From FLUQ01 sp031548325 (lineage in GTDB: Bacteria > Desulfobacterota > Desulfovibrionia > Desulfovibrionales > Desulfovibrionaceae), in NCBI GenBank assembly GCA_031548325.1, contig JAVBRE010000128.1:1-47815 (forward strand): a stretch of 47,815 bases of DNA, in the 5' to 3' direction. Shown piece by piece: positions 15,826 to 23,964 of this stretch (position 1 is its first letter; the number at the start of each line of letters is the position of its first letter). Made by a program: the position numbers and the translations under genes. The notes below the pieces were generated by a model. It saw only the letters and a program-made list of their open reading frames with translations. It searched no databases and was not told where the DNA came from.

Positions 15826-16842
15826 TTACGGTTTCAGTTCCTTGGGCACCGCTATGCCCTTTTCTTCGAAATATTTGATGGAACCCGGGTGCAGAGGAAT
15901 CGTCATGCCCTTGAAGGCATTCGCTTCAACGGTGTATTCCGTGGCGCGATGCCCTATGACCATGTCTTTGTGAAAATCGTAGGTCGCTTTCGTCAGCATG
16001 TAGATGAGGTCGTTGGGCAGCTTGGCGTCAGTGAAGAGAATGTTCGACAGCGCTATGGTTTTGATGTCCTTGTCCTGCTTCGGGTACGATCCGGCGGGGA
16101 TGGTGTAGGGAAAGTACCAGGGGTACTTCTGGCAGATTTCCTTGATTTTGCCCTCTTCCATGGAGATAAGTTCCCCGGCGTCAGCCGAGAGTATGTCGAT
16201 AACGACGGCAGTCGGCACGCCGCCGGCGATATGGGTGGCGTCAAGCTGGCCGTTCTTTATCTGATCGCCGGTTTCATTGTAGCCGAGGTATTCGGCTTTC
16301 ACATTGATCTCGCCCTTGTCCTTCATGTAGTTCAGACCGTACACGGAAAGCATTTCGCGGCTGTTAATTTCCGTCGCGCTGGCCACCTGCCCGGGAACGA
16401 TACGCTTGTCCTTCATATCGGCGACGCTCTTGATGCCCGAATCTTTGCGGACAACCCACTGCATGACGTTCGGATAGAGCGTGAACATGCCGCGCATATT
16501 CTTGTACGGAAAGCCGGGCTGTCCCTTGTAGGTTTCCGTGGCGTGGTAGCCGTAATAACAGACGCCGTTCTGACCGATGGCGATCTGCACCTCGCCATCC
16601 ATCATCAGTTCAATGTTCTGCGGCGTTCCCGCCGTCGCTTGCGCGGAAGCGCGAACCTTGCCCGCAAGATTTTTGTTCCAGATCTGGGCCATGGAATTTC
16701 CGATCGGATAATATGCGCCGCCCGTTGTTGCTGTGGCGATATTGACCCGATGGGGAGCGGCTTCGGCAGGTTCGACAAAAACAGCCAAAACGCCCAGGAC
16801 GAGCAAAGCCAAACTTGACACTATAGCGGTAAACGTTTTCAT
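15826..16842 (-). CDS. TAXI-family TRAP substrate-binding protein
   Basis: Periplasmic receptor that captures the substrate and hands it to the TRAP permease. It is 338 residues with a Sec signal peptide (about 1-28, cleavage after AEA). The mature start HRVNIATATTGGAYYPIGN is typical of the TAXI (TRAP-associated extracytoplasmic immunogenic) family. Mid-protein IAIGQNG and the QVVRKDSGIKSVADMKDK-like region also fit. Known TAXI ligands include glutamate and 2-oxoglutarate, but ligands vary widely. The ATG at 16842 is preceded by AGGGAG. It is the first gene of the minus-strand operon that continues with permease, two flavoproteins and DUF1667. Confidence 0.92.
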   Translation of the reverse strand: MKTFTAIVSSLALLVLGVLAVFVEPAEAAPHRVNIATATTGGAYYPIGNSMAQIWNKNLAGKVRASAQATAGTPQNIELMMDGEVQIAIGQNGVCYYGYHATETYKGQPGFPYKNMRGMFTLYPNVMQWVVRKDSGIKSVADMKDKRIVPGQVASATEINSREMLSVYGLNYMKDKGEINVKAEYLGYNETGDQIKNGQLDATHIAGGVPTAVVIDILSADAGELISMEEGKIKEICQKYPWYFPYTIPAGSYPKQDKDIKTIALSNILFTDAKLPNDLIYMLTKATYDFHKDMVIGHRATEYTVEANAFKGMTIPLHPGSIKYFEEKGIAVPKELKP

Positions 16843-17200
16843 GATTCAGCTCCCTTTTTGAGGTCTGTTTGCAAGGGATTTGCAAAACTTCTGAAGCACC
16901 ACTACTTAGGGGACAAGATAGACAAAAACGAAAAGTGTTGGGGCAAGATTGTCAGATTAAATGAATTTGGGGTTGTTGCAGTTTGAACGAATATTTTGCT
17001 GTTGTTATACAAAAATATCGATATCGATCATCTTCGACATACATGGCGCCGCATGGTTGCCGCCTTGCACGTGAAACTCGGCCTCAGAGTTGGTGGTTAC
17101 ATGACTTTGCATGATTGTCAAACATATTTTTCCGATTAGCGTTATGTCGCAATGACATTTGCCGAAAGCCCTCCATTCTGCCCCGGCCGTGAAAGCTCCG
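16843..17200 (-). promoter_or_regulatory. upstream region of the TAXI-TRAP operon
   Basis: No gene was seen in this AT-richer gap. On the minus strand TATAAC (17009-17004) is a good -10. It lies next to a 12-bp perfect palindrome ATCGATATCGAT (17017-17028) near the -35 position, a plausible operator. Two TTTGCAA copies 11 bases apart (16868-16885) lie close to the start codon and could be a second protein site. Confidence 0.35.
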
Positions 17201-17239
17201 GCCCGAAAACGAACGGACCCCGGCATACCGGGGTCCGTT
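17201..17239 (-). terminator. terminator of carB
   Basis: A perfect stem of 11 pairs (17213-17223 with 17228-17238, loop CATA) is followed on the minus strand by a short T-rich stretch (TCGTTTTC). It lies about 100 bases past the carB stop. Confidence 0.75.
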
Positions 17240-17339
17240 GCATACGCAGCGAGGCTTCAATTGCCTTGCCATTGCGGGGTCAAGGGGCATCATGCCCCTG
17301 GCGGGGCGCAGGGCGGAGCCTCTGCCCGCGCAAAACGCC

Positions 17340-20300
17340 TCAGCCGTAATATTCCTGAATGCTGCGCACGGAGAGTCCGTGTTTTTTCGAGTCCGCAAGC
17401 GCCAGCGCGCAGGCTTTGGCCCCGGCCAGGGTCGTGCAGTAGGGCACGCCATAGAGCAGCGCGCCCTGGCGGATGGCTTTCGAATCCAGAACCGTACGCT
17501 TGCCCGAAGCTGTGTTGATGACCAAGCTTACCTCGTTGTTCTTGATCAAGTCCACAATGTTGGGTCGGCCCTCGTGCACCTTGAGCACCTTCAGGCAGGG
17601 CACGCCGTTCGCCGCCAGCAGGGCCGCCGTGCCGGAAGTCGCCAGCACCTCGAAGCCCAGCTCGTAATAGAGCCGGGCAACATCGGTAACCGCGGCCTTG
17701 TCCCGGTCATTGACCGAGATAAAGACCTTGCCGCCTTGGGGCAGACGGCTTCCCGCGCCGAGTTGGGCCTTCATATAGGCTTCCTCGAAGCTGGGGGCGA
17801 TGCCCATGACTTCGCCGGTGGAACGCATTTCCGGTCCCAGCAGAATGTCCACGCCGGGGAAGCGGTTGAAGGGAAAAACCGCCTCTTTCACGGACATGAA
17901 GCCGCCCTTGCGGCCGGTTTCGATATTCAGGTCCGTCAATTTCGCGCCCAGCATGACTTGCACGGCCAGACGGGCCAGCGGCACGCCCGTGGCCTTTGAG
18001 ACAAAGGGCACCGTACGGCTGGCCCTGGGGTTGACTTCCAGAATATACACCGCGCCGTCCTTGACCGCGAACTGGATGTTCATAAGCCCCACCACCCGCA
18101 GCTCTTTGGCCAGGGCCTTGGTCTGGCGGGTCAACTCGTCCGTGACTTCCCGGGGCAGAGTGTGCGGAGGCAGCACACAGGCCGAATCGCCGGAGTGGAT
18201 GCCCGCTTCTTCGATATGTTCCATGTTCCCCGCGACATAGGTGTCCGTACCGTCAGACAGAGCGTCCACGTCCACTTCGGTGGCCGATTCCAAAAAGCTG
18301 TCGATAAGTATCGGATGTTCGGGCGCGGTGGCCGCGATGATTTCCGCGAAACCCTCTTCCAGTTCCGCGTCGTCGTAAACAATGCGCATGGCCCGCCCGC
18401 CCAGCACGTACGAAGGCCGCATCAGCACCGGGTAGCCGATGGCCCGCGCGGCGGCCGCTGCCTCTTTCAGGGTCATGGCCGTGGCGCTTTCCGGCTGACG
18501 CAGGCCCAACTTGGCTATAAGAGCCTGAAAACGCTCTCGGTCTTCGGCCCGGTCGATGGCGTCGGGGCTGGTGCCCAGGATGGGAACCCCGGCGCGCATG
18601 AGCGGCACGGCCAGATTCAACGGGGTCTGGCCGCCGAACTGCACGATGACGCCTCTGGGTTGTTCTACAGCCACGATGGCCATGACGTCTTCAAAGGTCA
18701 GGGGTTCAAAGTACAGACGGTCGGAGGTGTCAAAGTCCGTGGACACGGTTTCCGGATTGGAGTTGACCATCACCGCCGTGCAGCCCAGGTCTTTGAGAAC
18801 GAAAGCCGCGTGGCAGCAGCAATAGTCGAACTCGATGCCCTGCCCGATGCGGTTGGGGCCGCCGCCCAGAATGATGACCGTATCCTTGCCCGCATCCCCG
18901 CCCCGGGCCGGGTTTGTCGACGCGCCCGCGGGTCTGCCGTAAGTGGAGTAGTAATAGGGGGAACCGCCCGAAGCCTTGCCCGCGTAGGTGGTCACCGGCC
19001 CGAACAGCGGGGCCAGATGGAACTGACCGGCAAGTTCCGCCACGTCCGATTCCGGCCGCTTCCACATCTCGGCCAACTGACGGTTGGAAAAACCCGCATC
19101 TTTGGCTTTGCGCAGCAGTTCGCCCAGTTCCGGGTTCTCCACGGTCATGGAGTTGGCCTTGGCAAAATCGCGGACTTCGCATTCCAGATCCACCAGCGAT
19201 CTGACTTCATTCAGAAACCAGGGATCAATGGCGGTTATCTCATTGATTTCGGCATTGCTCATGCCGGCCAGCATGGCCAGGCGCACATAAAAAATGCGGT
19301 TGGAATTGGGCGTGCGCAGTTTGGCGACAATTTCTTCCCTTTCCGGCAGCCGGGCGCGAAAATCGCGGCCCAGGCCCCCCGCGCCCACTTCCAGCGAGCG
19401 CAGACCCTTTTGCAAGGCTTCCTGAAAAGTCTTGCCGATGCTCATTGCCTCCCCCACGCTTTTCATGGACGTGGTCAGCTCGTCCTTGGCGCCGGGGAAT
19501 TTTTCAAAGGTGAAGCGGGGAATTTTCGCCACCACGTAATCAATATCCGGCACGTAGTCGGCCATGGTCATGCCGGGCCTGCTGCCCGCGATTTCCGACA
19601 GCGCATAGCCCACGGCCAGCTTGGCCGAGATGCGGGCGATGGGCACCCCCGTGGCTTTAGAGGCCAGCGCGGAAGAACGCGACACGCGCGGGTTCATTTC
19701 GATGACCACCAGCTCGCTCGTTTCCGGATGCATGGCGAACTGGATGTTCGCGCCGCCGCCCATCATGCCCACGGCGCGCATGATGGATTCGGAGGCTTTG
19801 ATCACGATGTCGATTTCCGCCGGGCTCAGGGTCATGGCCGGGGCCACGGTGATGGAGTCGCCCGTGTGCACGCCCATGGGGTCAAAGTTTTCAATGGTGC
19901 AGACAATGATGCAGACGTCCGCTCTGTCGCGGATGATTTCGATCTCTATTTCCTTCCAGCCGAGCACGGACTGTTCCAGCAGAATTTCGCCGGTCATGCT
20001 GGCGGCGAGGCCCCGCGAGGCGATTTCTTCCAGGTCTTCCAGGTTGTAGGCCACTCCGCCGCCCGCGCCGCCAAGGGTGAAACCGGGCCGGATAATGATG
20101 GGAAAAGGCAGCGTCGCGGCGATGGAACGCACGTCGTCCATGCTGTGGGCAATGGCGCTGGCCGGCATGGCAAGGTTGATGGAAGCCATGCATTCGCGAA
20201 ACAGCTCGCGGCTTTCCGCCCGCGCAATAACGTGGCGGTCCGCGCCCAGAAGTTCTACCCCGCATTCGTCCAGAACGCCCGCTTCCGCCAGTTTCAGGGC

Positions 20301-20594
20301 CGTATTCAGGGCCGTCTGCCCGCCCAGGGTGGGCAAAATGGCGTCGGGCCGCTCTTTGCGCACGATGGCGGCCACGGTTTCCAGTTCAATGGGCTCGATA
20401 TACGTGCGGTCGGCTAGGTTCGGGTCGGTCATGATGGTGGCCGGGTTGGAGTTGACCAGCACCACCTCGTAGCCTTCTTCTTTCAGGGCCTTGACCGCCT
20501 GGGTACCCGAATAGTCGAACTCGCAGGCCTGCCCGATGACGATGGGACCGGAGCCGATTACCATGATGCGTTTCAAATCCGTGCGTCTGGGCAT
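17340..20594 (-). CDS. carB: carbamoyl-phosphate synthase large subunit
   Basis: Makes carbamoyl phosphate from ammonia (channelled from CarA), bicarbonate and two ATP, for arginine and pyrimidines. 1084 residues, the full family length. It has two homologous ATP-grasp halves: VIGSGPIVIGQACEFDYSG (about 11-29) and the mirrored ILGGGPNRIGQGIEFDY (about 578-594) are the paired N-terminal loops. A C-terminal MGS-like allosteric domain (about 955-1075) contains YELGFEVLATSGTAALL. The ATG at 20594 follows AAAGGA. carA is not adjacent, and the gene stands alone with a 630-base upstream region and its own terminator. Confidence 0.97.
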   Translation of the reverse strand: MPRRTDLKRIMVIGSGPIVIGQACEFDYSGTQAVKALKEEGYEVVLVNSNPATIMTDPNLADRTYIEPIELETVAAIVRKERPDAILPTLGGQTALNTALKLAEAGVLDECGVELLGADRHVIARAESRELFRECMASINLAMPASAIAHSMDDVRSIAATLPFPIIIRPGFTLGGAGGGVAYNLEDLEEIASRGLAASMTGEILLEQSVLGWKEIEIEIIRDRADVCIIVCTIENFDPMGVHTGDSITVAPAMTLSPAEIDIVIKASESIMRAVGMMGGGANIQFAMHPETSELVVIEMNPRVSRSSALASKATGVPIARISAKLAVGYALSEIAGSRPGMTMADYVPDIDYVVAKIPRFTFEKFPGAKDELTTSMKSVGEAMSIGKTFQEALQKGLRSLEVGAGGLGRDFRARLPEREEIVAKLRTPNSNRIFYVRLAMLAGMSNAEINEITAIDPWFLNEVRSLVDLECEVRDFAKANSMTVENPELGELLRKAKDAGFSNRQLAEMWKRPESDVAELAGQFHLAPLFGPVTTYAGKASGGSPYYYSTYGRPAGASTNPARGGDAGKDTVIILGGGPNRIGQGIEFDYCCCHAAFVLKDLGCTAVMVNSNPETVSTDFDTSDRLYFEPLTFEDVMAIVAVEQPRGVIVQFGGQTPLNLAVPLMRAGVPILGTSPDAIDRAEDRERFQALIAKLGLRQPESATAMTLKEAAAAARAIGYPVLMRPSYVLGGRAMRIVYDDAELEEGFAEIIAATAPEHPILIDSFLESATEVDVDALSDGTDTYVAGNMEHIEEAGIHSGDSACVLPPHTLPREVTDELTRQTKALAKELRVVGLMNIQFAVKDGAVYILEVNPRASRTVPFVSKATGVPLARLAVQVMLGAKLTDLNIETGRKGGFMSVKEAVFPFNRFPGVDILLGPEMRSTGEVMGIAPSFEEAYMKAQLGAGSRLPQGGKVFISVNDRDKAAVTDVARLYYELGFEVLATSGTAALLAANGVPCLKVLKVHEGRPNIVDLIKNNEVSLVINTASGKRTVLDSKAIRQGALLYGVPYCTTLAGAKACALALADSKKHGLSVRSIQEYYG

Positions 20595-20615
20595 AATCCG
20601 TCCTTTAGAGTTAGT

Positions 20616-20790
20616 AACGCTTGAAATAGCCGCTTAACGGCGAGCCAAGTTGATTCGGGCCATCCTGGCCCTCACCCCTTCGGGGCGGCTTTGCCGTCCA
20701 ATTCCGCTGTCCTGCGAAATTGTCGCCTGCGCCTATTTCGCGGCAAGAATTTGAGGGCAATCCTTGCGGGCATTTTGAGTCTGAAATGCT
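20616..20790. repeat. MITE-like intergenic repeat, copy 2, with an insertion
   Basis: Left part CGCTTGAAATAGCCGC, right part CGCCTGCGCCTATTTCGCG through to TGAAATGCT (ending 20790). These match the right half of the repeat at 37788-38027, but about 70 bases are inserted between them, themselves containing GGGC/GCCC-type small palindromes. It lies in the leader region of carB. Confidence 0.6.
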
Positions 20791-20805
20791 CCGGCCCTAA
20801 GGGCG

Positions 20806-20835
20806 TAAAAAAAGCAGGTCCGTTGCACGGCCTGC
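20806..20835 (-). terminator. minus-strand terminator upstream of carB
   Basis: The stem GCAGG/CCTGC (20814-20818 with 20831-20835) is extended by CCGT/ACGG with one bulge. On the minus strand it is followed by seven T. It points toward carB but sits 210 bases upstream of it, so it must end a short upstream transcript or act as a leader terminator of carB. Confidence 0.7.
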
Positions 20836-20995
20836 CGATCAAAAGCGTGAAGGGAAAGGGAATGGTAACGGCACAGCGTTGCCGAGCAACTGGGTATAGC
20901 CCAGGACAAAAGCCCTTGCAAGTTTTCCGGACCTCTTTTTTAAGAAATGTTGTCGAAAAATTGCACTGACACATGGCAACGGACATAAAAACATG
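20836..20995 (-). ncRNA. candidate small RNA or carB leader ending at the terminator
   Basis: No protein gene is credible here. On the minus strand the 160 bases ahead of the terminator form consecutive small hairpins (CTGGG-CTATA-CCCAG and GTTGC-TCG-GCAAC, near 20875-20905). Together with the T-run terminator this looks like a short structured RNA, either an independent sRNA or an attenuated carB leader. No promoter is convincing and no known RNA family was recognised. Confidence 0.3.
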
Positions 20996-21063
20996 CTATC
21001 GTTTCAAGGTAGACCATCATGTCCGCTGTTCAGGGCATTATGGCATCGTGCCTGGTACTCATT

Positions 21064-21092
21064 TCATAAATCGGCCATTGGCCGATTTATGA
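21064..21092. repeat. perfect 29-base palindrome
   Basis: TCATAAATCGGCCA, a single T, then its exact reverse complement. Its position, 130 bases ahead of the I42-type gene in an otherwise empty gap, suggests a regulator binding site or cruciform. A second palindrome, TTCATAAT/ATTATGAA, lies at 21180-21197 and shares the TTCATAA element. Confidence 0.7.
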
Positions 21093-21225
21093 AGATCGCT
21101 CCGCCGAAAAGCGTGGTTTTCGGCTCGCTCACGCCGCCGCCTGCGGCGCGCCGGACTGCCGCCCGGCGTTAGAAGCCACTTCATAATGAATTATGAAATG
21201 ACTTCTATTCAAAAGGGGGATTTTT

Positions 21226-21837
21226 ATGAACGGGCTTACAAAATATTTTCTTTTCCTGTTTGCCGCCTCGCTGCTCACCCTGGCCTTTTCGCCCGAATCC
21301 GCGCCGGCCGAGACCCGGCGGAGGCAAGAACAAAAAACCGTTGTCTTTACCTTGTATTCCGACGATACGCCCATACAGGGGGCTGTTCTCTCGCTGCACG
21401 ACAGGGTGGGGCTCGAACTGGAACGGGGCGAAAGCGACAGCCTGGGCCAGGTTTCCCTGCGCTACGTCGAAGGCGGCAGAGAACTGCGCCTGAAGATTCC
21501 GGGCGAGGCAGAGCGCGTCGTACGCCTGCCCGCCGGCCTGGCTGAACGGGGCGGCGACGTGGAATACAGGCGGGTGCGGCCGGGTGTGCCCTTTACCCTG
21601 GAACTTGGGGTCATCAGCGGAACGGGTTATACTTGGGAGTTGGCGCCCGGAGGCGACGTGCGCCAGACTGGGTCGGAAGTCATCTACAGCACCCGGAGCA
21701 AACTGCTCGGCGCCGCGGCCGGGCAGCGGCTGACCCTGGTCGCGCCCGCGGACCAGGGTCAGGCTTTGCTGGTATACCGGCGCTCTTGGGAACACAATGT
21801 TCTTCCGATTCGCTGGCGCGTGCTGCTGCTTGGATAA
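21226..21837 (+). CDS. secreted chagasin-like (MEROPS I42) peptidase-inhibitor-type protein
   Basis: 203 residues with a signal peptide (about 1-28, hydrophobic core FLFLFAASLLTLAF, cleavage near PAE), so exported. Two parts follow: an Ig-like/carboxypeptidase-regulatory-like segment (about 38-100, TPIQGAVLSLHDR and LGQVSL) and a C-terminal domain (about 118-200). The latter shows the loops of chagasin-family cysteine-protease inhibitors: SGTGYTWEL (131-139) in place of the canonical NPTTGY-W loop, and YRRSWE (184-189) for the RPW/F loop. The first loop has lost the canonical Asn-Pro, so inhibitory activity is uncertain. The ATG has GGGGG 7-11 bases upstream. An SDR gene follows after a strong hairpin. 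Confidence 0.65.
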   Translation: MNGLTKYFLFLFAASLLTLAFSPESAPAETRRRQEQKTVVFTLYSDDTPIQGAVLSLHDRVGLELERGESDSLGQVSLRYVEGGRELRLKIPGEAERVVRLPAGLAERGGDVEYRRVRPGVPFTLELGVISGTGYTWELAPGGDVRQTGSEVIYSTRSKLLGAAAGQRLTLVAPADQGQALLVYRRSWEHNVLPIRWRVLLLG

Positions 21838-21883
21838 ATTGACAGCCGCCGGGTTTTGGGTCAGCATATATGCCTGCTCCGGC

Positions 21884-21912
21884 GGCCGGACGCGCGCCTT
21901 GCGCGTCCGGCC
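21884..21912. terminator. strong hairpin between I42-type gene and SDR
   Basis: A perfect 12-bp stem (21884-21895 with 21901-21912), all but two pairs GC, loop GCCTT, with no T-run. It may stabilise the upstream mRNA or slow readthrough into the SDR. Confidence 0.45.
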
Positions 21913-21936
21913 AAAGCTGCCGCGCAAGGAGAAAAG

Positions 21937-22695
21937 ATGGATACTCCCAAACGCGTCGCCGTCATTACCGGCGCCAGTTCCGGCATAGGCCGGGCCGTGG
22001 CCCTTGCTCTCGCGGCCGACTGGTTTTATGTGGCCGTCTTCGCCCGACGGCAAAAAGAACTGGCGGAAACCGTGGCCCTGGCCGGGGCGGATTCCGCGCG
22101 CATGCTGGCCCTTGTCGGCGACGTGACCGACGAGAATGCGGTGAACGAGCTTTTTGCCGCGACCTTGCGTGAATTCGGCCGCGTCGACCTTTTGTTCAAC
22201 AACGCGGGCGCCAATTTGCCGCCAACGCCGCTGGAAGACATCCCCTCGGCCGAGTGGCGGCGGGTCATCGACGTCAACCTGACGGGCAGTTTTCTTTGCG
22301 CCCAGGCGGCTTTTCGCGCCATGAAGGCCCAAAACCCCAAAGGCGGACGCATCATCAACAACGGATCCATCGCGGCCCACGCGCCGCGACCTCACGGCAT
22401 CGCGTATACGGCCTCAAAGCACGCCGTCAGCGGCCTGACCAAGGCCCTCAGCCTGGAAGGACGCGAACACGGCATCAGCTGCTGCCAGATCGACATCGGC
22501 AACGCGGCCGTCGAACGCACCGAGGTCATGGAACGGGGCATGCTGCAGGCCGACGGTTCCATGCGGCCCGAACCGCGCATGGATGTGGATCTGGCGGCCC
22601 GGACCGTGGTGTATATGGCCCATCTGCCCAAGGACATCTGCGTGCCGTCCATGATCATCATGCCCAATACCATGCCTTTTCTGGGCCGGGGTTGA
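21937..22695 (+). CDS. short-chain dehydrogenase/reductase
   Basis: A classical SDR of 252 residues with an NAD(P)-binding loop GASSGIGRA (about 12-20), the structural NNAG (about 87-90) and the catalytic triad: Ser in NNGSIAAHA (about 139) and Tyr-x-x-x-Lys in YTASK (about 152-156). The reaction is oxidation/reduction of an alcohol or ketone; the substrate is unknown. AAGGAG four bases ahead of the ATG fixes the start. It follows the I42-type gene on the same strand, separated by a hairpin. The C-terminus is followed after 32 bases by the first 96-bp inverted repeat. Confidence 0.9.
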   Translation: MDTPKRVAVITGASSGIGRAVALALAADWFYVAVFARRQKELAETVALAGADSARMLALVGDVTDENAVNELFAATLREFGRVDLLFNNAGANLPPTPLEDIPSAEWRRVIDVNLTGSFLCAQAAFRAMKAQNPKGGRIINNGSIAAHAPRPHGIAYTASKHAVSGLTKALSLEGREHGISCCQIDIGNAAVERTEVMERGMLQADGSMRPEPRMDVDLAARTVVYMAHLPKDICVPSMIIMPNTMPFLGRG

Positions 22696-22727
22696 ACGGG
22701 CGGATCGCGGACAATTACTTCGTCAAA

Positions 22728-22823
22728 GAGCTTTTTTTCAAGCAGAGGCTGGACTCTTCCGTCCTCCCCTGCTTGAAAAAAGGCGAGCAACGCAGTCCAA
22801 ACGGAATAAATCAGCGCTTCCCT
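22728..22823 (+). repeat. 96-bp inverted repeat, left copy
   Basis: Nearly identical, in reverse complement, to 24443-24538 (only a handful of differences). It contains its own palindrome, TTTTTTCAAGCAG paired with CTGCTTGAAAAAA, around a variable centre. Its outer edge ends on the azlD stop codon. Confidence 0.9.
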
Positions 22824-23160
22824 ATACATATCCGAAAAAAAATCGAAGAGACGCCACGCAGGCCATCCCCGCCGCCACCGTGCCGAAAAAACTGCGCGTC
22901 GCGAACCAGGCCATGATCGTGGGCAGCGCGGCCAAAAGAAAAGCGTTGTCCAAAGAGATATCCAGCACGGGCAGCCCTTCCCGTTTGCCCAGAACCAGGG
23001 CCGGCAGCAGCAGGGCCGACAGCACGGCCGGAGGAATGAGCTCCAGCCAGCGCCCCACCACGGGCGGCAGTTTGCGCGATGAAAGCAGCAACAGCGGCAG
23101 GGCGCGCGGAATATACGTCACAAAGGCCATGCCTCCGATAAGCAGCACAAGGTCAGGCAT
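22822..23160 (-). CDS. azlD: AzlD-family branched-chain amino acid transport subunit
   Basis: Small inner-membrane partner of AzlC in export of branched-chain amino acids or their analogues. 112 residues with about four hydrophobic helices; the family-typical beginning MPDLVLLIGGMAFVTYIPRALPL and the central LIPPAVLSALLLPAL are present. Its start overlaps the end of azlC by eight bases, the usual azlCD arrangement. The stop codon lies inside the end of the 96-bp repeat at 22728-22823, so the repeat forms the 3' end of this transcript. Confidence 0.88.
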   Translation of the reverse strand: MPDLVLLIGGMAFVTYIPRALPLLLLSSRKLPPVVGRWLELIPPAVLSALLLPALVLGKREGLPVLDISLDNAFLLAALPTIMAWFATRSFFGTVAAGMACVASLRFFFGYV

Positions 23161-23908
23161 GGTCCTTCCTTTCCCGCAGGATCATGCAGGCGGTGACGCC
23201 TGTGGCCGCGGCGAGCGTGGCGACGATCACGCTCCAGTCCTTGGCCCCGGCCAGAGTCAGAAACACCGATACGCCTCCGCCGACGAGAGCTGCCAGCACC
23301 CGTCGGGGAATGCGGCAATGCGGCAGCAGCAGGGCCAGAAACATGGCCGGCAGCGCGTAATCCAGCCCCAGGGGCCGCACGTCGCCGATGCCGCCGCCCA
23401 AAAAAGCCCCCACCCCGCCACCCAGAGCCCAGACCAGATGGGCCGTGACGTTGACGCCGAAGACCTCCCCCTTGTCCACGCCGCGCGCGGCAAAGCGGCC
23501 CATGTGCAGGGCAAAAGTCTCGTCCGTCAGTTCCATGCTGAACAGGGCCTGGTGCAGGGGTTTCCAACTGGCCAGGTGGGGCGTGACCGCCGCGGACATG
23601 AGCAGGTGGCGCAAGTTGACGACAAAAGTGGTCAGAATGATCGACGGCGCGCCCAGGCCCGCCATGAGCATGTCCACGGCGATCAGCTGCGAGGACCCCG
23701 CGTAGACGAAAAGGCTCATCAGCCCGGCCTGGAGCGGGTTGAATCCCGCCTTGTCCGCCAGCACGCCAAAGGCGAAGGCCACGGGCAGATAGCCCAGCAG
23801 CAGGGGCAGCGCAAGGCGCATTCCCCGGCCGAAGCCCCGCCAGGTAAAGGCCGCTTCGAAATTATCTGATGCCGTATTATTTGCCATAACGGCCTTTTGC
23901 GGTATCAT
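23153..23908 (-). CDS. azlC: AzlC-family branched-chain amino acid exporter subunit
   Basis: Inner-membrane permease of the LIV-E family. It has 251 residues with seven to eight hydrophobic segments. The hallmark segment is GYLPVAFAFGVLADKAGFNP (about 39-58), followed by FVYAGSSQLIAVDML (about 67-81) and the NLRHLLMSAA motif (about 98-107). The ATG at 23908 is preceded by GAAGG; a second in-frame ATG seven codons later is possible. It is divergent from the DinB-like gene, whose start is 56 bases away, so both promoters lie in a very short shared region. Confidence 0.9.
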   Translation of the reverse strand: MIPQKAVMANNTASDNFEAAFTWRGFGRGMRLALPLLLGYLPVAFAFGVLADKAGFNPLQAGLMSLFVYAGSSQLIAVDMLMAGLGAPSIILTTFVVNLRHLLMSAAVTPHLASWKPLHQALFSMELTDETFALHMGRFAARGVDKGEVFGVNVTAHLVWALGGGVGAFLGGGIGDVRPLGLDYALPAMFLALLLPHCRIPRRVLAALVGGGVSVFLTLAGAKDWSVIVATLAAATGVTACMILRERKDHA

Positions 23909-23964
23909 GAAGCCTTCTTTCTTACAATCCGCTTTTCCGGCGCAGCCGGCGCAAGGAGGCTTTC

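Noticed and set aside
18162..20417. A 751-codon open frame on the plus strand opposite carB
   Set aside because: It is the antisense shadow of a GC-rich conserved gene; the amino acid content (His, Gln, Gly, Arg-rich) is typical of such shadows and no family is recognisable.
22728..22823. The 96-bp repeats as transcription terminators of azlD and the DinB-like gene
   Set aside because: The hairpin is followed by A, not T, in the direction of each gene, so intrinsic termination is unlikely; they are listed as repeats.
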